Notes: generated by a model from the sequence alone, not told the origin. A stretch of DNA of 64,000 nucleotides from Phycisphaerales bacterium (GCA_020852515.1 JADZAS010000005.1:1-64000), one strand, 5' to 3'; positions 25,006 through 35,304 are shown, counted from the first letter of the stretch. Numbers and translations: made by a program.

Positions 25006-25244
25006 CGCTCCATCCTGTAGAGGTAGCGCAGCAGGCCGAGGTTGAGAGCGAAGCAGAGGATACTCACGATCGCCGCCGGCCAGATGACGGCGTAGTCTCC
25101 GCCGAGCCACGCATTCATCGTCGCCGTGAGCAGCCACAACTGGAGCACGGCGAGAATAAGGACAAAGCACAGGATGCCATGCACGACGGCGAGGCGCTGT
25201 TCACGGGAGAAGGGCGGACTCTTGCGGCCTCGAGGCTGATTCAT
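25002..25244 (-). CDS. Small two-span membrane protein of the redox operon
   Basis: 80 residues from the ATG at 25244, overlapping the Rieske stop and, at its other end, the TehA start. After a basic N-terminus (PRGRKSPPFSREQR) come two membrane helices, residues about 17-37 (LAVVHGILCFVLILAVLQLW) and about 48-70 (YAVIWPAAIVSILCFALNLG), with a short loop. Such small proteins often accompany transporters or cytochromes as assembly or anchor subunits. No family recognised. Translational coupling on both sides ties it to the complex. Confidence 0.65.
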   Translation of the reverse strand: MNQPRGRKSPPFSREQRLAVVHGILCFVLILAVLQLWLLTATMNAWLGGDYAVIWPAAIVSILCFALNLGLLRYLYRMER

Positions 25245-25789
25245 GTCGTGCGAACCTCCACGCCAGTTGCATAGACGCTGCCGTTGCGCACGTCGAGCAG
25301 AATCCTCGGCAGCGGGCGCCGCGGCGGGCCGGCGGTGGGCCGGCCCGTTGTGAGATCGAAGTAGCCGTGATGGCACGGGCAGCGCAGGCGGCTTTCACCC
25401 AGTTCCGGCACGACGGCGCACGCGAGGTGCGTGCACTCCTGGCCGTAAGCGAGCCACGTCCGCTCGCCGGTACGGGCGAGGAGGCACGAATCATGCGGGC
25501 CGGGGTAGGCGAAGGTGATGACGGCCCCGACGGGCACATCGACGACGCGCGCGATCTCGACGATGGCCGGCTCGCCGCGCCGACGGCGGCGCCAGTTCTC
25601 AAATCCGATCCACACCTGGCCGACGGCGAACGCGAGGCTGGTGAGCACCATGAACTTGGTGAAGTCGCGGCGCGCGACGTACTCATCCTGCGGCAGGTCG
25701 ATGGGAAAGTCGCGCCGCCACTTGGGCTGCTGGCTCTCCGGCCGGCCGTCGGGCGTTCTGGCGGCGCTGTCCACTTCGAGTCTGGCCAT
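25241..25789 (-). CDS. Rieske [2Fe-2S] protein with Tat-type membrane anchor
   Basis: 182 residues. Residues 40-46 read R-R-D-F-T-K-F, a twin-arginine motif, followed by one hydrophobic helix (MVLTSLAFAVGQVWIGF), so the folded protein is probably exported by Tat and stays anchored. The Rieske fold has 'CTHLACAV' (Cys119, His121) and 'CPCHHG' (Cys137, His140) as cluster ligands, and Cys124/Cys139 keep the stabilising disulfide of high-potential Rieske proteins. In the operon it sits between the ferredoxin and the small membrane protein; it likely passes electrons between the quinone side and a partner. Confidence 0.9.
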   Translation of the reverse strand: MARLEVDSAARTPDGRPESQQPKWRRDFPIDLPQDEYVARRDFTKFMVLTSLAFAVGQVWIGFENWRRRRRGEPAIVEIARVVDVPVGAVITFAYPGPHDSCLLARTGERTWLAYGQECTHLACAVVPELGESRLRCPCHHGYFDLTTGRPTAGPPRRPLPRILLDVRNGSVYATGVEVRTT

Positions 25790-25830
25790 CGTGCATACAC
25801 CTCCGCGCCGGCGCAGTCGCACCACCCGGC

Positions 25831-26454
<624 letters not shown>

Positions 26455-26493
26455 GCTCTCTCCACGATCTGCCTCGCGCGGATCGCGCTCGGG

Positions 26494-28740
26494 CTACTGC
26501 TGCGGCTCGAATCGCGCCTCCCACTCCGGCGGTCCATCAACCCTGTGGATGCGCACGGCGCAGGCCTTGTACTCGGGGATTTTCGAGATCGGATCCTGCG
26601 CGGAAATGGTGAGTTGGTTCGCGCTGCGCCGGCCGGCCCAGTGGTATGGGATGAAGACCGTATCCGGGCGGATGGTCGTGACGACCAGTGCGCGAAGCGT
26701 GGTGTCGCCGCGCCGGCTTTCGATCATCACCCAGTCGCCGGTGGCGATGCCATGCTGATCGGCGAGGCGAGGGTGCAGTTCGACGCGCGGCTCGGGGTAT
26801 TGCTCGACCAGCGGACCGATGCGACGCGTCTGCGTGCCCGACAAAAACTGACTCACCACTCGGCCGGTCGTCAACATCAGCGGAAAGTCCTCGTCCGTAT
26901 CCTCGACAGGCGGACGGTACTCGGCGACGTTGAATCGCGCCTTGCCATCGGGGAAGTAGAACGGACCCGCGCCCTTGGCCACGGGGTTCCACGAGCCGGA
27001 CTCGAACAGCCGCGGCGTGCCGGGGTGGTCCTCTGAAGGGCACGGCCAGAACACGCCGAACTGCTCCTCGATCTTCTCGTAGGTGATGCCCGAGTAATCG
27101 GCCACGCCGCCTTTGCTTGCTGCCCGGAGTTCGTCGAAGATCTCGCGCGGCGACGCGAAGGTGAAGCCGCGGTCGCGGCCGAGCGCCGCGGCGATGTCCT
27201 GGATGATCCGCCAGTCCTGCCGCGCCTCGCCGGGACACGGCACGGCCTTGTTGATCTTGATGACGCGGCCTTCGATCTGCGTGACCGTGCCTTCGTCCTC
27301 TTCGTGCAGCGAGCCGGGCAGCACGACGTCGGCATGCTGCGCCGTCTCATTGAGGAAGAAGTCGATCGCCACGTAAAAGTCGAGCTTTTCCAGCGCGCGC
27401 GTGACGAAGTTGTTGTCCGGCAGCGAGACTTTCGGGTTGAAGCAGATGCTCAGCAGCCCGCGGATCTCGCCGCGATCGATCTTGCGGATGATCTCGTAAG
27501 CATCCACGCCGGCCTGGGGGAGGTCGCGATCCTCAATGCCCCAGACTTTGCAGATGTGCGCGCGGTGCTCAGGATTGACGATGTCGCGCGCGCCGGGCAA
27601 CTGATCGCACTTCTGCCCGTGCTCGCGGCCGCCTTGGCCGTTGCCCTGGCCGGTGATCGTGGCGTAGCCGCAGCCGTCGCGCCCGATGCGGCCGGACGCG
27701 AGCACGATGTTGATCGCGCCGAGCACGTTCTGCACGCCGTGCGCGTGGTGCTCGATGCCTCGCGCGTGGAGGAGGAAACTGGTGGCGGCCGTCCCCCACC
27801 ACTCCGCGGCGCGCCGCAGCGAAGATTCGGTGATCCCCGTGACCTCGGCCGTCCGCGCCGGCGTCCACTCTTTGACACTCTGCGCCACGGCGTCGAAGCC
27901 CACGGTGTGCTTCTCGATGAAGTCGTGATCGAGCCAGTCGTGTTCGATCATGAGATGCGTGACGCCGGCAAACAAGGCCGCGTCACGGCCGGGCTTGACG
28001 GGCAGGAACAGGTCGCACGTGCGCGCGATCGGCGTGATGCGCGGATCGACCACGATGATCCGCGCGCCGTTCTCGCGCGCCTGCCAGACGTAATCGGTGG
28101 TGATCGGCGCGCATTCCGCGACGTTGGCGCCGCTGATCCAGACGAGTTCGGCTCTGGGAATGTCGCTCCACGGGTTGGCGGCGCGGTCGATGCCGAACGC
28201 CTTCTTGTTGCCGGCGGCGGCGCTGACCATGCACAGCCGGCCGTTGTAGTCGATGTTGGCCGTGCGCAGCGCCACGCGGGCGAACTTGCCCATGAGATAG
28301 GCCTTCTCGGTGGTGAGGCTCGCGCCGGTAAGCACGGCGAACGCATCCGCGCCGTGCTCGCTCTGGATGCGCCTGACGGCGTCCGCGACGCGCGCGATCG
28401 CGGCATCGTACTCCATGTTGCGAAAGCCGCCGGACGCAGATGGGTCGCGCTGCATGGCGTGGAGCAGGCGATCGGGATGCGACGCCTGGAGGTAGCGTTT
28501 CACGCCCTTCGGGCAGAGCATGCCGCGATTGAACGGGAACTCGAGCCACGGCTCAAAGCCGATGACCTGGTCGTCCTTCACCTTGAGTTGAATGCCGCAC
28601 TGCTGACCGCAGAAGCAGCAATGTGTTTTGACGAGGCGATCCGGCTCGACTCCCGGATCGAGGCGGATGCCCGACATCTCGGCGAGGTGCGGGCCGAACT
28701 GCTCGACGATGCTCCTCCTGTCAACGGGAAGTGTGGCCAT
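26494..28740 (-). CDS. NarB/NasC-like molybdopterin oxidoreductase, catalytic subunit
   Basis: 748 residues. The [4Fe-4S] site is Cys41-x2-Cys44-x3-Cys48-x27-Cys76 ([13 protein letters not shown] ... MLCPKG). The segment '[20 protein letters not shown]' places a cysteine (about 170) where assimilatory and periplasmic nitrate reductases have their Mo ligand, and '[11 protein letters not shown]' also matches that subfamily. The C-terminal molybdopterin dinucleotide-binding domain (about 620-735) is intact. No Tat signal, so cytoplasmic. Nitrate is the best guess for substrate, but the C-C-F-C-G-Q-Q-C variant and the operon partners differ from classical Nas. Confidence 0.85.
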   Translation of the reverse strand: MATLPVDRRSIVEQFGPHLAEMSGIRLDPGVEPDRLVKTHCCFCGQQCGIQLKVKDDQVIGFEPWLEFPFNRGMLCPKGVKRYLQASHPDRLLHAMQRDPSASGGFRNMEYDAAIARVADAVRRIQSEHGADAFAVLTGASLTTEKAYLMGKFARVALRTANIDYNGRLCMVSAAAGNKKAFGIDRAANPWSDIPRAELVWISGANVAECAPITTDYVWQARENGARIIVVDPRITPIARTCDLFLPVKPGRDAALFAGVTHLMIEHDWLDHDFIEKHTVGFDAVAQSVKEWTPARTAEVTGITESSLRRAAEWWGTAATSFLLHARGIEHHAHGVQNVLGAINIVLASGRIGRDGCGYATITGQGNGQGGREHGQKCDQLPGARDIVNPEHRAHICKVWGIEDRDLPQAGVDAYEIIRKIDRGEIRGLLSICFNPKVSLPDNNFVTRALEKLDFYVAIDFFLNETAQHADVVLPGSLHEEDEGTVTQIEGRVIKINKAVPCPGEARQDWRIIQDIAAALGRDRGFTFASPREIFDELRAASKGGVADYSGITYEKIEEQFGVFWPCPSEDHPGTPRLFESGSWNPVAKGAGPFYFPDGKARFNVAEYRPPVEDTDEDFPLMLTTGRVVSQFLSGTQTRRIGPLVEQYPEPRVELHPRLADQHGIATGDWVMIESRRGDTTLRALVVTTIRPDTVFIPYHWAGRRSANQLTISAQDPISKIPEYKACAVRIHRVDGPPEWEARFEPQQ

Positions 28741-28796
28741 GGCTCTCCAATCGAGTCGCCCGCCCGGGCAACTGCTTGTTCTTCAACCGGCAATCG

Positions 28797-29876
28797 TCAG
28801 TCGTCGGCTCCCTCGCCACTGGAAGCCCACAGCGAGCCTTGCGCCACCGCCAGCGCCGATCGGCGGCAGCGGGGGCAGATCCATTGATAGTGCTGCACCG
28901 GTGAATCGGGAAGTTCGTATCGATAGCCGAGTTGGCGCTCGACGACGATCAGGTCCTCCACGTGCATGCGCGAGGCGAACGCGTCGCCGCAGCGCCTGCA
29001 GAGAGCCTGATCGCCCGCAGCCCCGGCGTCTTGGTAGAACGCAACCCCCAGTTGCGCCGGCCGCTGGAAGATGTGAAAGAACTTGCCAAAGGGAAGGTAG
29101 AGCAGCGTGAAAATCACCGTGATCGCGTGCAGGATGGCGAGGAAGTCAAAGGCGTAACCCTTCATCCACGTGTAACTGGCCGTCAGCATCAGGCCCGTGA
29201 CGCTGATGGCAAAGAGCAGGATGAGCGGCAGGAAGTCTTCGCCGAATTCCTGCACGGCCGCGGCGCCGTGCTCGCGCATCCGTCGGCGCATCGCCAGCAT
29301 GACGCCGGCGATCACGAGAAACGCCGCCCACACCAGGCCATGGAAGATGAAAAACCCGACCGCCGAGTCGATCGGAAAAGCGAACGTGGGCCAGCCGAAG
29401 AGGAAGGCGCGATACCACTCGAAGTTGCCCGGCAGCGTCTCGAAGTGAATCCAGCCGAACACGAGCGGGAAGGTGATCGCCGCGGCGATGACGCAGCCCC
29501 ACATGATCAGCCAGTGGGCCGCCCATCTCGAGCGGCCGCGGCGCCAGATGAACAGGTTAAGGGCAAAGCCCTGCACGATGCGCCGCAGCCAGAGGGCGAG
29601 ATTGCGTCCCAGCGCGCCGCGCCGGAAGAACACACGCCAGCCGCGGCGCCAGTACATCGCCGTGGGCGGCCGCTGGAGCCACATCGAGTAGCGATAGGTC
29701 AGCCCGAAGACGGCAAAGAGGCTCGCAAACGTGTAGCCGATGAGAGCCGCGTCGAGGTGCTCGAGGTTTCTTGAGCCAAGGACGATGAGAATACCCAGCA
29801 GCGCCGTCGCGAGCACGGCCCATGTGAAGGCCTTGACTACCGCCGGCATCTGGTTTCTTGCCGCGTCCTGCGCCAT
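28797..29876 (-). CDS. Cytochrome-b-like membrane subunit with zinc-ribbon tail
   Basis: 359 residues from the ATG at 29876 (GTG at 29888 possible). Helices at about 12-32, 41-61, 120-147, 165-190, 212-235 and 245-270. Histidines occur inside or at the ends of the last four ([19 protein letters not shown], and '[13 protein letters not shown]'). This resembles NarI/DsrM-type quinol cytochromes, which bind two b hemes with His pairs. The tail (about 290-340) has C-R-R-C-G and W-I-C-P-R-C, a zinc ribbon not found in NarI. First gene of the operon, presumably the quinone-reacting anchor. Confidence 0.75.
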   Translation of the reverse strand: MAQDAARNQMPAVVKAFTWAVLATALLGILIVLGSRNLEHLDAALIGYTFASLFAVFGLTYRYSMWLQRPPTAMYWRRGWRVFFRRGALGRNLALWLRRIVQGFALNLFIWRRGRSRWAAHWLIMWGCVIAAAITFPLVFGWIHFETLPGNFEWYRAFLFGWPTFAFPIDSAVGFFIFHGLVWAAFLVIAGVMLAMRRRMREHGAAAVQEFGEDFLPLILLFAISVTGLMLTASYTWMKGYAFDFLAILHAITVIFTLLYLPFGKFFHIFQRPAQLGVAFYQDAGAAGDQALCRRCGDAFASRMHVEDLIVVERQLGYRYELPDSPVQHYQWICPRCRRSALAVAQGSLWASSGEGADD

Positions 29877-30447
29877 CACCCTGGGCACCTGTCAAGCAGT
29901 CGAGCGGATCGACGCCCGCCGGCCGATTCAATGAGCGCCGCCGCTCACCGAAGGCATCGATTCACGAATTGGTCGATTCTACACCGTCGAGGTTTCGCGT
30001 GACCGTGGCGGGATCCTCTGTTGCTCAAGCCACCTGCGAGCGAGCCGGCGGCTCGCTTCACATCGAATCCCAGCCCGGCGAAGGAACGATCGTCACGATC
30101 ACCCTGCCGGCCAGCAACGCGCAGACGCTGGTCCGGACGAACAACCGGGAATCTTGCGATCCGGTGAAGTCCCGCCTCGCACGTGCGGGGACGGGACCAG
30201 CCGCGGCACCCGGATCAGCGGGCGGGAGACGGCTCGGGCCGCTTCTCCACGCCGCCCGCAGCAGGTCGGGCCGGGGGGCAAAGTCGGCGCCCGCATCGAC
30301 TCCTGACGTTGTTTGACGCCGCGCAAAGCGCTATCATACGGGCTTCCCGACCACCCGATTGACGTCGCTGGGCTCGGGAGTTTACCAACGGCACAACCGG
30401 CCGCAGATTGCGGCCCGATGAGACCAGCAGGCGAAAGCAGACCGGCC
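29877..30447. other. 571-nt gap with only a kinase relic
   Basis: This divergent region separates the redox operon from the ribosomal protein gene, so both promoters should be here. Apart from the histidine-kinase fragment near 30002-30125 no coding signal is seen. The stretch 30130-30440 shows no repeat, hairpin with T-run or RNA gene that I can recognise. Confidence 0.4.
30002..30125 (+). pseudogene. C-terminal fragment of a histidine kinase ATPase domain
   Basis: In one frame the DNA reads 'ERAGGSLHIESQPGEGTIVT' followed by I-T-L-P, which is the last strand pair of a histidine-kinase HATPase domain (G-G-x-I-x-I-x-S-x-P-G-x-G-T-x-x-x-x-x-L-P). Nothing upstream in any frame continues the domain toward the G-x-G-L-G-L box, and the sequence after the fragment is low-complexity. 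A remnant about 40 codons long left by deletion or recombination. Confidence 0.6.
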
Positions 30448-30684
30448 ATGAAAGACGAAATCCATCCCAAGTGGTATCCCGAGTGCAAAGTCATCTTCGA
30501 CGGTAAGGTCGTCATGACCGTCGGGGCCACGGTGCCCGAACTCCGCGTGGACGTCTGGTCGGGTTCGCACCCGTTCTACACAGGCAAGAGTTCATTCGTG
30601 GACATCACCGGCCGCGTCGACAAGTTCCAGAAGCGCTTCGGCTCAGGCGCTGACTACTTCAAGAACAAGAAAAAGACCAAGTGA
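30448..30684 (+). CDS. rpmE: 50S ribosomal protein bL31, zinc-free form
   Basis: 78 residues. 'IHPKWYPECKVIFDGKVVMT' at the start and 'HPFYTGKSSFVDITGRVDKF' near the end are the bL31 signatures. The usual zinc ligands are replaced: C-x-C-G becomes K-V-I-F-D-G, and C-x-x-C-H-P-F becomes W-S-G-S-H-P-F. It is therefore the C-minus type, which does not store zinc and normally replaces the zinc form under zinc shortage; here it may be the only copy. A rho-independent terminator follows 42 nt after the stop. Confidence 0.95.
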   Translation: MKDEIHPKWYPECKVIFDGKVVMTVGATVPELRVDVWSGSHPFYTGKSSFVDITGRVDKFQKRFGSGADYFKNKKKTK

Positions 30685-30725
30685 TTCTCAGCTGCGGCTG
30701 AGCGGCTAAGTCGTGTACCTACAAA

Positions 30726-30754
30726 GGCCCCGGAGGCATTCCGGGGTCTTTTGT
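30726..30754 (+). terminator. Rho-independent terminator after rpmE
   Basis: Stem CCCCGG / CCGGGG (30728-30733 with 30741-30746) with a 7-nt loop, followed by TCTTTTGT. Good fit to an intrinsic terminator for the ribosomal protein gene. Its stem is nearly the same as that after the HAF-repeat gene at 32053. Confidence 0.85.
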
Positions 30755-30941
30755 ATTGCGCCCCGGGCGCTGACGGCCGGCCGCACCGGGTTTGACGCAA
30801 GGTGCGCGACCAGTCCGCACATCCGCCTGGAGCGAATCACCAGGCGACCGGCCCGTGACGCGGGACCGGCCGCTGCCCGGGCGCGGGGCATGGCTCCGGC
30901 CGATACGGGCACTTCCGGATTCTGGCAGAAAGGAGCATGAG

Positions 30942-32027
30942 ATGGCGCGGAATCTCCACAGTGTGGGCGCGGGTGTCCTCTGTACGGCCGCCCTGTTGAT
31001 CGGCACAATGGCGGCAAACGCCGGCCCGCCGCCGGTGCGCCACGCCGTGACGGATCTCGGCGTGGCGGTCGGTGCGTTCGGCATCACTTCGCGCGGCGAG
31101 GTCGTGGGCATCTTCCACGGCGCCCAGGGACAGTACCATGGCTTTCTCTCGTCGCGGGGCGCCTTCACAGATATCGGCTCGCTTGGCGCGCACCCCACCT
31201 TTGCACGGGCCATCAACGATGCCGGCGAGATCGTCGGCAGTTCCATCACGACGCGAGGTGAAGAGCACGCGTTTGTCAAGCGGGGCGAGATCATGATCGA
31301 CTTGGGTACATTGGGCGGCACGTACAGCCACGCCAATGACATCAACAGTGCGGGAGTGATCGTCGGCGACGCGCAAACCCGCGGCCACGGCGGTCGTCAC
31401 GGCGAGCAGCATGCCTGCGCCTGGCTGGATGGCCGCATGATCGACCTTGGCACACTCGGCGGCGCGTACAGCGAAGCGCACGGCGTGAACGACCTCGGCC
31501 ACGTCGTCGGCTGGGCGTGGAATGCCCACTGGCGGCGGCGACCGTTCATCTGGTCGCAGTCCACTGGCATGACTGATCTGGGCACGCTCGGCGGCGTGGA
31601 GGGAAGCGCGCGAGATGTCAATTCGTTGGGCGAGGTGGCCGGTTCGTCGAGTCTGCCCGACGGTCTGCTTCATGCAACCCTTTGGCGCGACGGACAGATC
31701 ATCGACCTCGGCGTGCTGCCCGATGCCGGCAAGCAGGGGCCGTACGGTCCGGAATTGATCGAGACCTACGCCACCGCGATCAACGACGCCGGCGAGATCG
31801 TCGGCAATTCGAGTCCTGCGTTCATTCACAGTGGCGCCTTCCTGTGGCGAGATGGCGAAATGGTGAGCGTGAGCAGTCTGATTGATCCCGATTCGGGATG
31901 GCAGATTTCCACCGTGAGCAATATCAACAATCACGGCCAGATCACCGGTATCGCCCGCGGCGCCGACGGCTTCTATCACGCCGTGCGCCTCACGCCGGTG
32001 CGAGCCGCCGACGTGGCGGGCAGATAA
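30942..32027 (+). CDS. Exported HAF-repeat protein
   Basis: 361 residues, AAAGGAG before the ATG. Signal peptide at residues 1-27 (VLCTAALLIGTMAANA cleavage region). The mature part is six or seven repeats of about 40 residues built on 'D-L-G-T-L-G-G-x-x-S-x-A-x-x-I-N-x-x-G-x-I-V-G', for example 'MIDLGTLGGTYSHANDINSA'. This is the HAF repeat family of extracellular proteins, thought to form a beta-propeller-like ring. No enzyme motif. Single gene between two terminators, so independently transcribed. Role unknown, probably cell surface or secreted. Confidence 0.85.
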   Translation: MARNLHSVGAGVLCTAALLIGTMAANAGPPPVRHAVTDLGVAVGAFGITSRGEVVGIFHGAQGQYHGFLSSRGAFTDIGSLGAHPTFARAINDAGEIVGSSITTRGEEHAFVKRGEIMIDLGTLGGTYSHANDINSAGVIVGDAQTRGHGGRHGEQHACAWLDGRMIDLGTLGGAYSEAHGVNDLGHVVGWAWNAHWRRRPFIWSQSTGMTDLGTLGGVEGSARDVNSLGEVAGSSSLPDGLLHATLWRDGQIIDLGVLPDAGKQGPYGPELIETYATAINDAGEIVGNSSPAFIHSGAFLWRDGEMVSVSSLIDPDSGWQISTVSNINNHGQITGIARGADGFYHAVRLTPVRAADVAGR

Positions 32028-32052
32028 CGGCGGGGCCTTTGGCTGAATCAAT

Positions 32053-32091
32053 AACGACCCCGGAAGATGCTTCCGGGGTCGTTCCGTTTTC
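32053..32091 (+). terminator. Rho-independent terminator after the HAF-repeat gene
   Basis: A 14-bp perfect stem, AACGACCCCGGAAG / CTTCCGGGGTCGTT, with a 3-nt ATG loop (32053-32083), followed by CCGTTTT. Strong hairpin 26 nt after the stop codon. It also lies downstream of the convergent exported-protein gene and, being symmetric with an AA-rich other side, may act on both strands. Confidence 0.85.
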
Positions 32092-32153
32092 GCGTGGCCC
32101 TGGAGCGAGGAAGGGTGCACTCAAGGTCAGGCGAAGGGGTTTGGAGGCTGCAG

Positions 32154-33197
32154 TTACGGGATCTGCTCGACGTTGCTGGTGCTGCAGGTGTCCAGGTCGA
32201 GCAATTGGAGGAACCCGCCGCAGGCGCCGCCGCTCGTATTCCCGTTGATGGAGTTGATGCCGTTGGCGCCGGTGCTGATGGTCTGGACGAGCTGAATGTT
32301 CTGCGGCCCCAGACCCAGCGGCGTGCCCGCGCACGGGTTGCCGTTGGGAATCACCAGGCTGCCGCGGCTCGACGCGAAGATAATCGCGAGCATGCGCGAT
32401 GCCGTCGCGCCCGACCACGTGAGATTGACGCCCCCAGGGCAGTGGCCGACGACTTCGAAACTGAACTCTGTTCCATCGCCGACTGCAAAGCGGCTGCCGG
32501 CTACGTTGAAGAACACCGCCGGCCCTGGCGTGAGCCGGTAGTCCACGTTGTTGCTCGTGCTGCGATCGCTGGACAGTCCCTGGAAGTGCAGAGCCTGCGT
32601 GTTCGTGGAGGGCAGGGGTCCGCTGAAGGGCGGTCCGAACTCGCCGTCGAGGTCGTTGTCAAGCGTGCCGTTGGTCGGGCCGGTGTAGCCCGAGCCGCCG
32701 TAGGCCAGCGACCAGACGACCGAGCCGAAATCATCTTCAAACGTGATGCGCCCGGCGGCCAGGTACGACGGTGGAATGGGGTTGGTCATCATGAAGTCGG
32801 GCTGGGCGTTGGGCGTGGTCTTGGTCACAAACGAACTCGTGGCGACGAGGATGCGCACGCCCGCGCCGGAGTTGTTGATGTTCGTCGGGAACTCGATGAG
32901 CGTCACGGGGTTCTGGCCCGCGGCGTCGTAGGCCTTGATCCGCTTGCCTGCGATGAAGTGCTGAAACGCAGAGCGCGTGCGGAGTTCGACGGCCTGGGCG
33001 GTGGTGTCGCCGTCGATGCCGCCGATAACGGCCTCGATCTGCATGAGATGGAAACTGAGCATCGACTCGCTGCTGGTGGCGGCGGTGGCGGCGCCGGCGG
33101 TGGCGCCAACGAAGGCGAGCGCAGCGGCGGCACGGCTCCAGCGCGCGTGGCGCAGGGGGATCTGCCGGAAGGTGTCCGATAGCATGGCGGCGAACAT
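32154..33197 (-). CDS. Exported protein with four-Cys C-terminal module
   Basis: 347 residues from the ATG at 33197, with GAGAGGA 8 nt ahead. Signal peptide about residues 1-40 (AAAALAFVGATAGAATA). The body (about 45-250) is beta-rich with no enzyme motif and reads like a surface or sugar-binding protein (ITFEDDFGSVVWSLAYGG). The last 95 residues form a module with cysteines spaced C-x35-C-x36-C-x11-C, starting C-P-G-G-V-N-L-T-W-S-G and ending 'ACGGFLQLLDLDTC' plus S-T-S-N-V-E-Q. The same module ends the beta-helix protein at 54948. Function unknown; transcribed toward the HAF gene terminator. Confidence 0.7.
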   Translation of the reverse strand: MFAAMLSDTFRQIPLRHARWSRAAAALAFVGATAGAATAATSSESMLSFHLMQIEAVIGGIDGDTTAQAVELRTRSAFQHFIAGKRIKAYDAAGQNPVTLIEFPTNINNSGAGVRILVATSSFVTKTTPNAQPDFMMTNPIPPSYLAAGRITFEDDFGSVVWSLAYGGSGYTGPTNGTLDNDLDGEFGPPFSGPLPSTNTQALHFQGLSSDRSTSNNVDYRLTPGPAVFFNVAGSRFAVGDGTEFSFEVVGHCPGGVNLTWSGATASRMLAIIFASSRGSLVIPNGNPCAGTPLGLGPQNIQLVQTISTGANGINSINGNTSGGACGGFLQLLDLDTCSTSNVEQIP

Positions 33198-33420
33198 GTG
33201 CTGAGGTCCTCTCAATTCGGTTGATGGAAATCTGGGGTGACGCCGGCGGCAATCGCGGCGTCAAACAGCCCCGTGCTCATGTCGCCGGGAGGGACGAGTC
33301 TTGCGATGACCTTTCGTCGGCGCGAAATTTGGGCTTTGAAACCGCCGCGCCCGACACCCGTTCAGGGTGTCCAGCTTGGCGGGACCCACCTCGCCCGCCG
33401 CGGCAGCCGGAGCGCCACGC

Positions 33421-34608
33421 TCACTGCTCAGCGGCGCGGCTGCGGATGCTGTCGAGCACGTTCATGAAGTTGATGTACGAGTCGTACGGGCTTTCGTACG
33501 GGTTGAAGTACTTGTGCACGTCGCCATCGGCGAAGTATTTCGTGCACATGTAGTAGAAGTGGTCGCTCGTCGTAAGTTTGCGCCAGTCCGAGAGCAGGCC
33601 TTCGTCTCCCTTTGCCTTGACCGCATCCTCGAGTTTGTAGATTTCGAGCAGTGCGTTGGACTGCATCGCATTGCCCAGCCATGCGGAGAGGTCGCGCTCG
33701 GTGTCGGCCCAGGAGATCATGTGCGGCACGTCGTAGTCGCCCTCGGGCTGGTACTTCAGGCCACACTGGCTCGGAGTGAGGAAGTCGTTGTGCCCGGGAT
33801 TGACGTCGAAGATTTTTTCAGGCAGCGCATCGAGAAAAGCGAAGATGCCCGTCTCTTCCCACTGGTGCTCGCCGAAGGTCTCGTAGTCCATGAAGAGGTT
33901 GCACACGTAGCCGTTGCCGTTGATCTGGTTCACCCAGCCGGCGAACTTCTCAGCCGTCAGCGGCCAGTCCGCCCAGCCGCGGTTGGAAAAACGAAAGGCA
34001 ATGTCATCGCTGAGGCGGTAGTTCTTGAGCAGCAGCGTGATCTCGGGCGCCGTGGGCGGGCGATAGAGGAAGGTCGGCGAGCGGTAGCCCAGAAGGCCGT
34101 CCACGCCTTCGCAGAGAATGGTCCGGTACTCCCCCAGGCCCGAAATGAACCGGGCGAGGTCGTTGTTGTAGATGAGTTCGGTATTGCGGAACGTCGTCGG
34201 CTCGGCGTCGAACAGGTCCTTCATCAATGCTCGGTGCTTGAGGATCTGCTCGCGGAATTCCTCGCGGCTGTAGAGGAAACTCAGCGAGTGATAGTACGTC
34301 TCGGAGACGAACTCGCAGCAGCCGGTCTCGGCAAGTTGCACAAACAGGTCGAGCACGTCGGGGGCCCACTGCTTCAACTGGTCGATGAGCACGCCCGTCA
34401 GGGCGTAGCTCACGCGGAACCTGCCCTCGTGCCGCCGGACGAGGTCGAGAATGAGCCGCGTGGTCGGCCGGTAGCACTTGTCGGCGACCTTGCGGCAGAT
34501 CTCGCTGTTCTTGGCGTCGTCGAAGTAGTCAAAGCCGGTATCGAAGACGCTGTAGCGCCGCAGGCGAAAGGGCTGGTGCACTTGGAAGTAGAAGCAGACG
34601 GAAGCCAT
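33421..34608 (-). CDS. Glycoside hydrolase family 57 amylase
   Basis: 395 residues from the ATG at 34608 with TGGAGAA ahead; a longer frame to 34722 lacks protein character. GH57 landmarks are clear: 'FYFQVHQPFRLRRYSVFD' (region 1, His11-Gln12-Pro13), 'C-E-F-V-S-E-T-Y-Y-H-S' (region 2), 'FRNTELIYNN' with the nucleophile Glu near 144, and 'MDYETFGEHQW' with the acid Asp near 241. No signal peptide, so an intracellular alpha-glucanase acting on glycogen or maltodextrins. It is the compact single-domain form. Divergent from pyrE. Confidence 0.92.
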   Translation of the reverse strand: MASVCFYFQVHQPFRLRRYSVFDTGFDYFDDAKNSEICRKVADKCYRPTTRLILDLVRRHEGRFRVSYALTGVLIDQLKQWAPDVLDLFVQLAETGCCEFVSETYYHSLSFLYSREEFREQILKHRALMKDLFDAEPTTFRNTELIYNNDLARFISGLGEYRTILCEGVDGLLGYRSPTFLYRPPTAPEITLLLKNYRLSDDIAFRFSNRGWADWPLTAEKFAGWVNQINGNGYVCNLFMDYETFGEHQWEETGIFAFLDALPEKIFDVNPGHNDFLTPSQCGLKYQPEGDYDVPHMISWADTERDLSAWLGNAMQSNALLEIYKLEDAVKAKGDEGLLSDWRKLTTSDHFYYMCTKYFADGDVHKYFNPYESPYDSYINFMNVLDSIRSRAAEQ

Positions 34609-34752
34609 GCGGTTCTCCAGTGGCCCGCTCATTCGGCCGAGCGGCGGGAGTAGATGGTATGGACGCTGCGCGCGGAGGCGCGGCGAGGATTCTTCGGCCG
34701 CGCCGAGGGCCGGTGCGTCCACCCCGCGGCCGCAGCGGACTATTCTTGCGGC

Positions 34753-35280
34753 ATGGATCGCAACGCACTGGCACGGCGGATTGCCGAGGTGGCGCTGCTC
34801 CGCGGCGAATTCACGCTGCGCAGCGGGCGCAAGAGCCGCTACTACCTCGACAAGTACCTCTTCTCGACGCAGCCCGACGTGCTGCGCGAACTCGGTCGTC
34901 TGTTCGCCGAGCGCATCGAACCTCGCAGCGTCGATCGCCTCGCCGGAGCCGAACTGGGCGGCATCCCGCTGGTGACGGCGGCATCGCTGGCCACCGGCCT
35001 GCCGTGCATCTTCGTGCGCAACGCCAAGAAAGACTACGGCACAGCCAAGCAGATCGAGGGCACGCTCAACGCCGGTGAGAAAATCATCATCGTCGAAGAT
35101 ATCGCCACGACCGGCGGGCAGGTGCTCGAGGCAGCCAGGGCGTTGAGCGAACTGGGCGCTGTAGTGGACACCATCATCGCCACCATCGACCGCCAGGAAG
35201 GCGCTCGCGAGAACATCGAAGCCGCGGGCTACCGCTTCGAGAGCCTGTTCACCAAAGCAGACCTCGGGATCGACGAGTAG
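34753..35280 (+). CDS. pyrE: Orotate phosphoribosyltransferase
   Basis: 175 residues; converts orotate and PRPP to orotidine monophosphate in pyrimidine synthesis. 'GEFTLRSGRKSRYYLDKY' is the OPRTase N-terminal signature. 'LAGAELGGIPLVTAASLATG' and 'RNAKKDYGTAKQIEG' form the substrate loops (catalytic Lys-Lys-Asp-Tyr-Gly). The PRPP site is 'IIIVEDIATTGGQVLEA' (about 108-124). The ATG at 34753 fits the conserved start, though its ribosome site is weak. Divergent from the GH57 gene with 144 nt between, no pyrF nearby. Confidence 0.95.
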   Translation: MDRNALARRIAEVALLRGEFTLRSGRKSRYYLDKYLFSTQPDVLRELGRLFAERIEPRSVDRLAGAELGGIPLVTAASLATGLPCIFVRNAKKDYGTAKQIEGTLNAGEKIIIVEDIATTGGQVLEAARALSELGAVVDTIIATIDRQEGARENIEAAGYRFESLFTKADLGIDE

Positions 35281-35304
35281 CGCAGCGCCATCACGCGATC
35301 GGGG

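Noticed and set aside
27304-28887. Plus-strand open frame (527 codons) over the Mo enzyme
   Set aside because: Composition is that of a shadow frame and the minus strand encodes a full molybdopterin oxidoreductase.
33353-33371. Hairpin GACACCC-GTTCA-GGGTGTC between the GH57 and exported-protein genes
   Set aside because: A 7-bp stem without a T-run on either strand; too weak to call a terminator or riboswitch.
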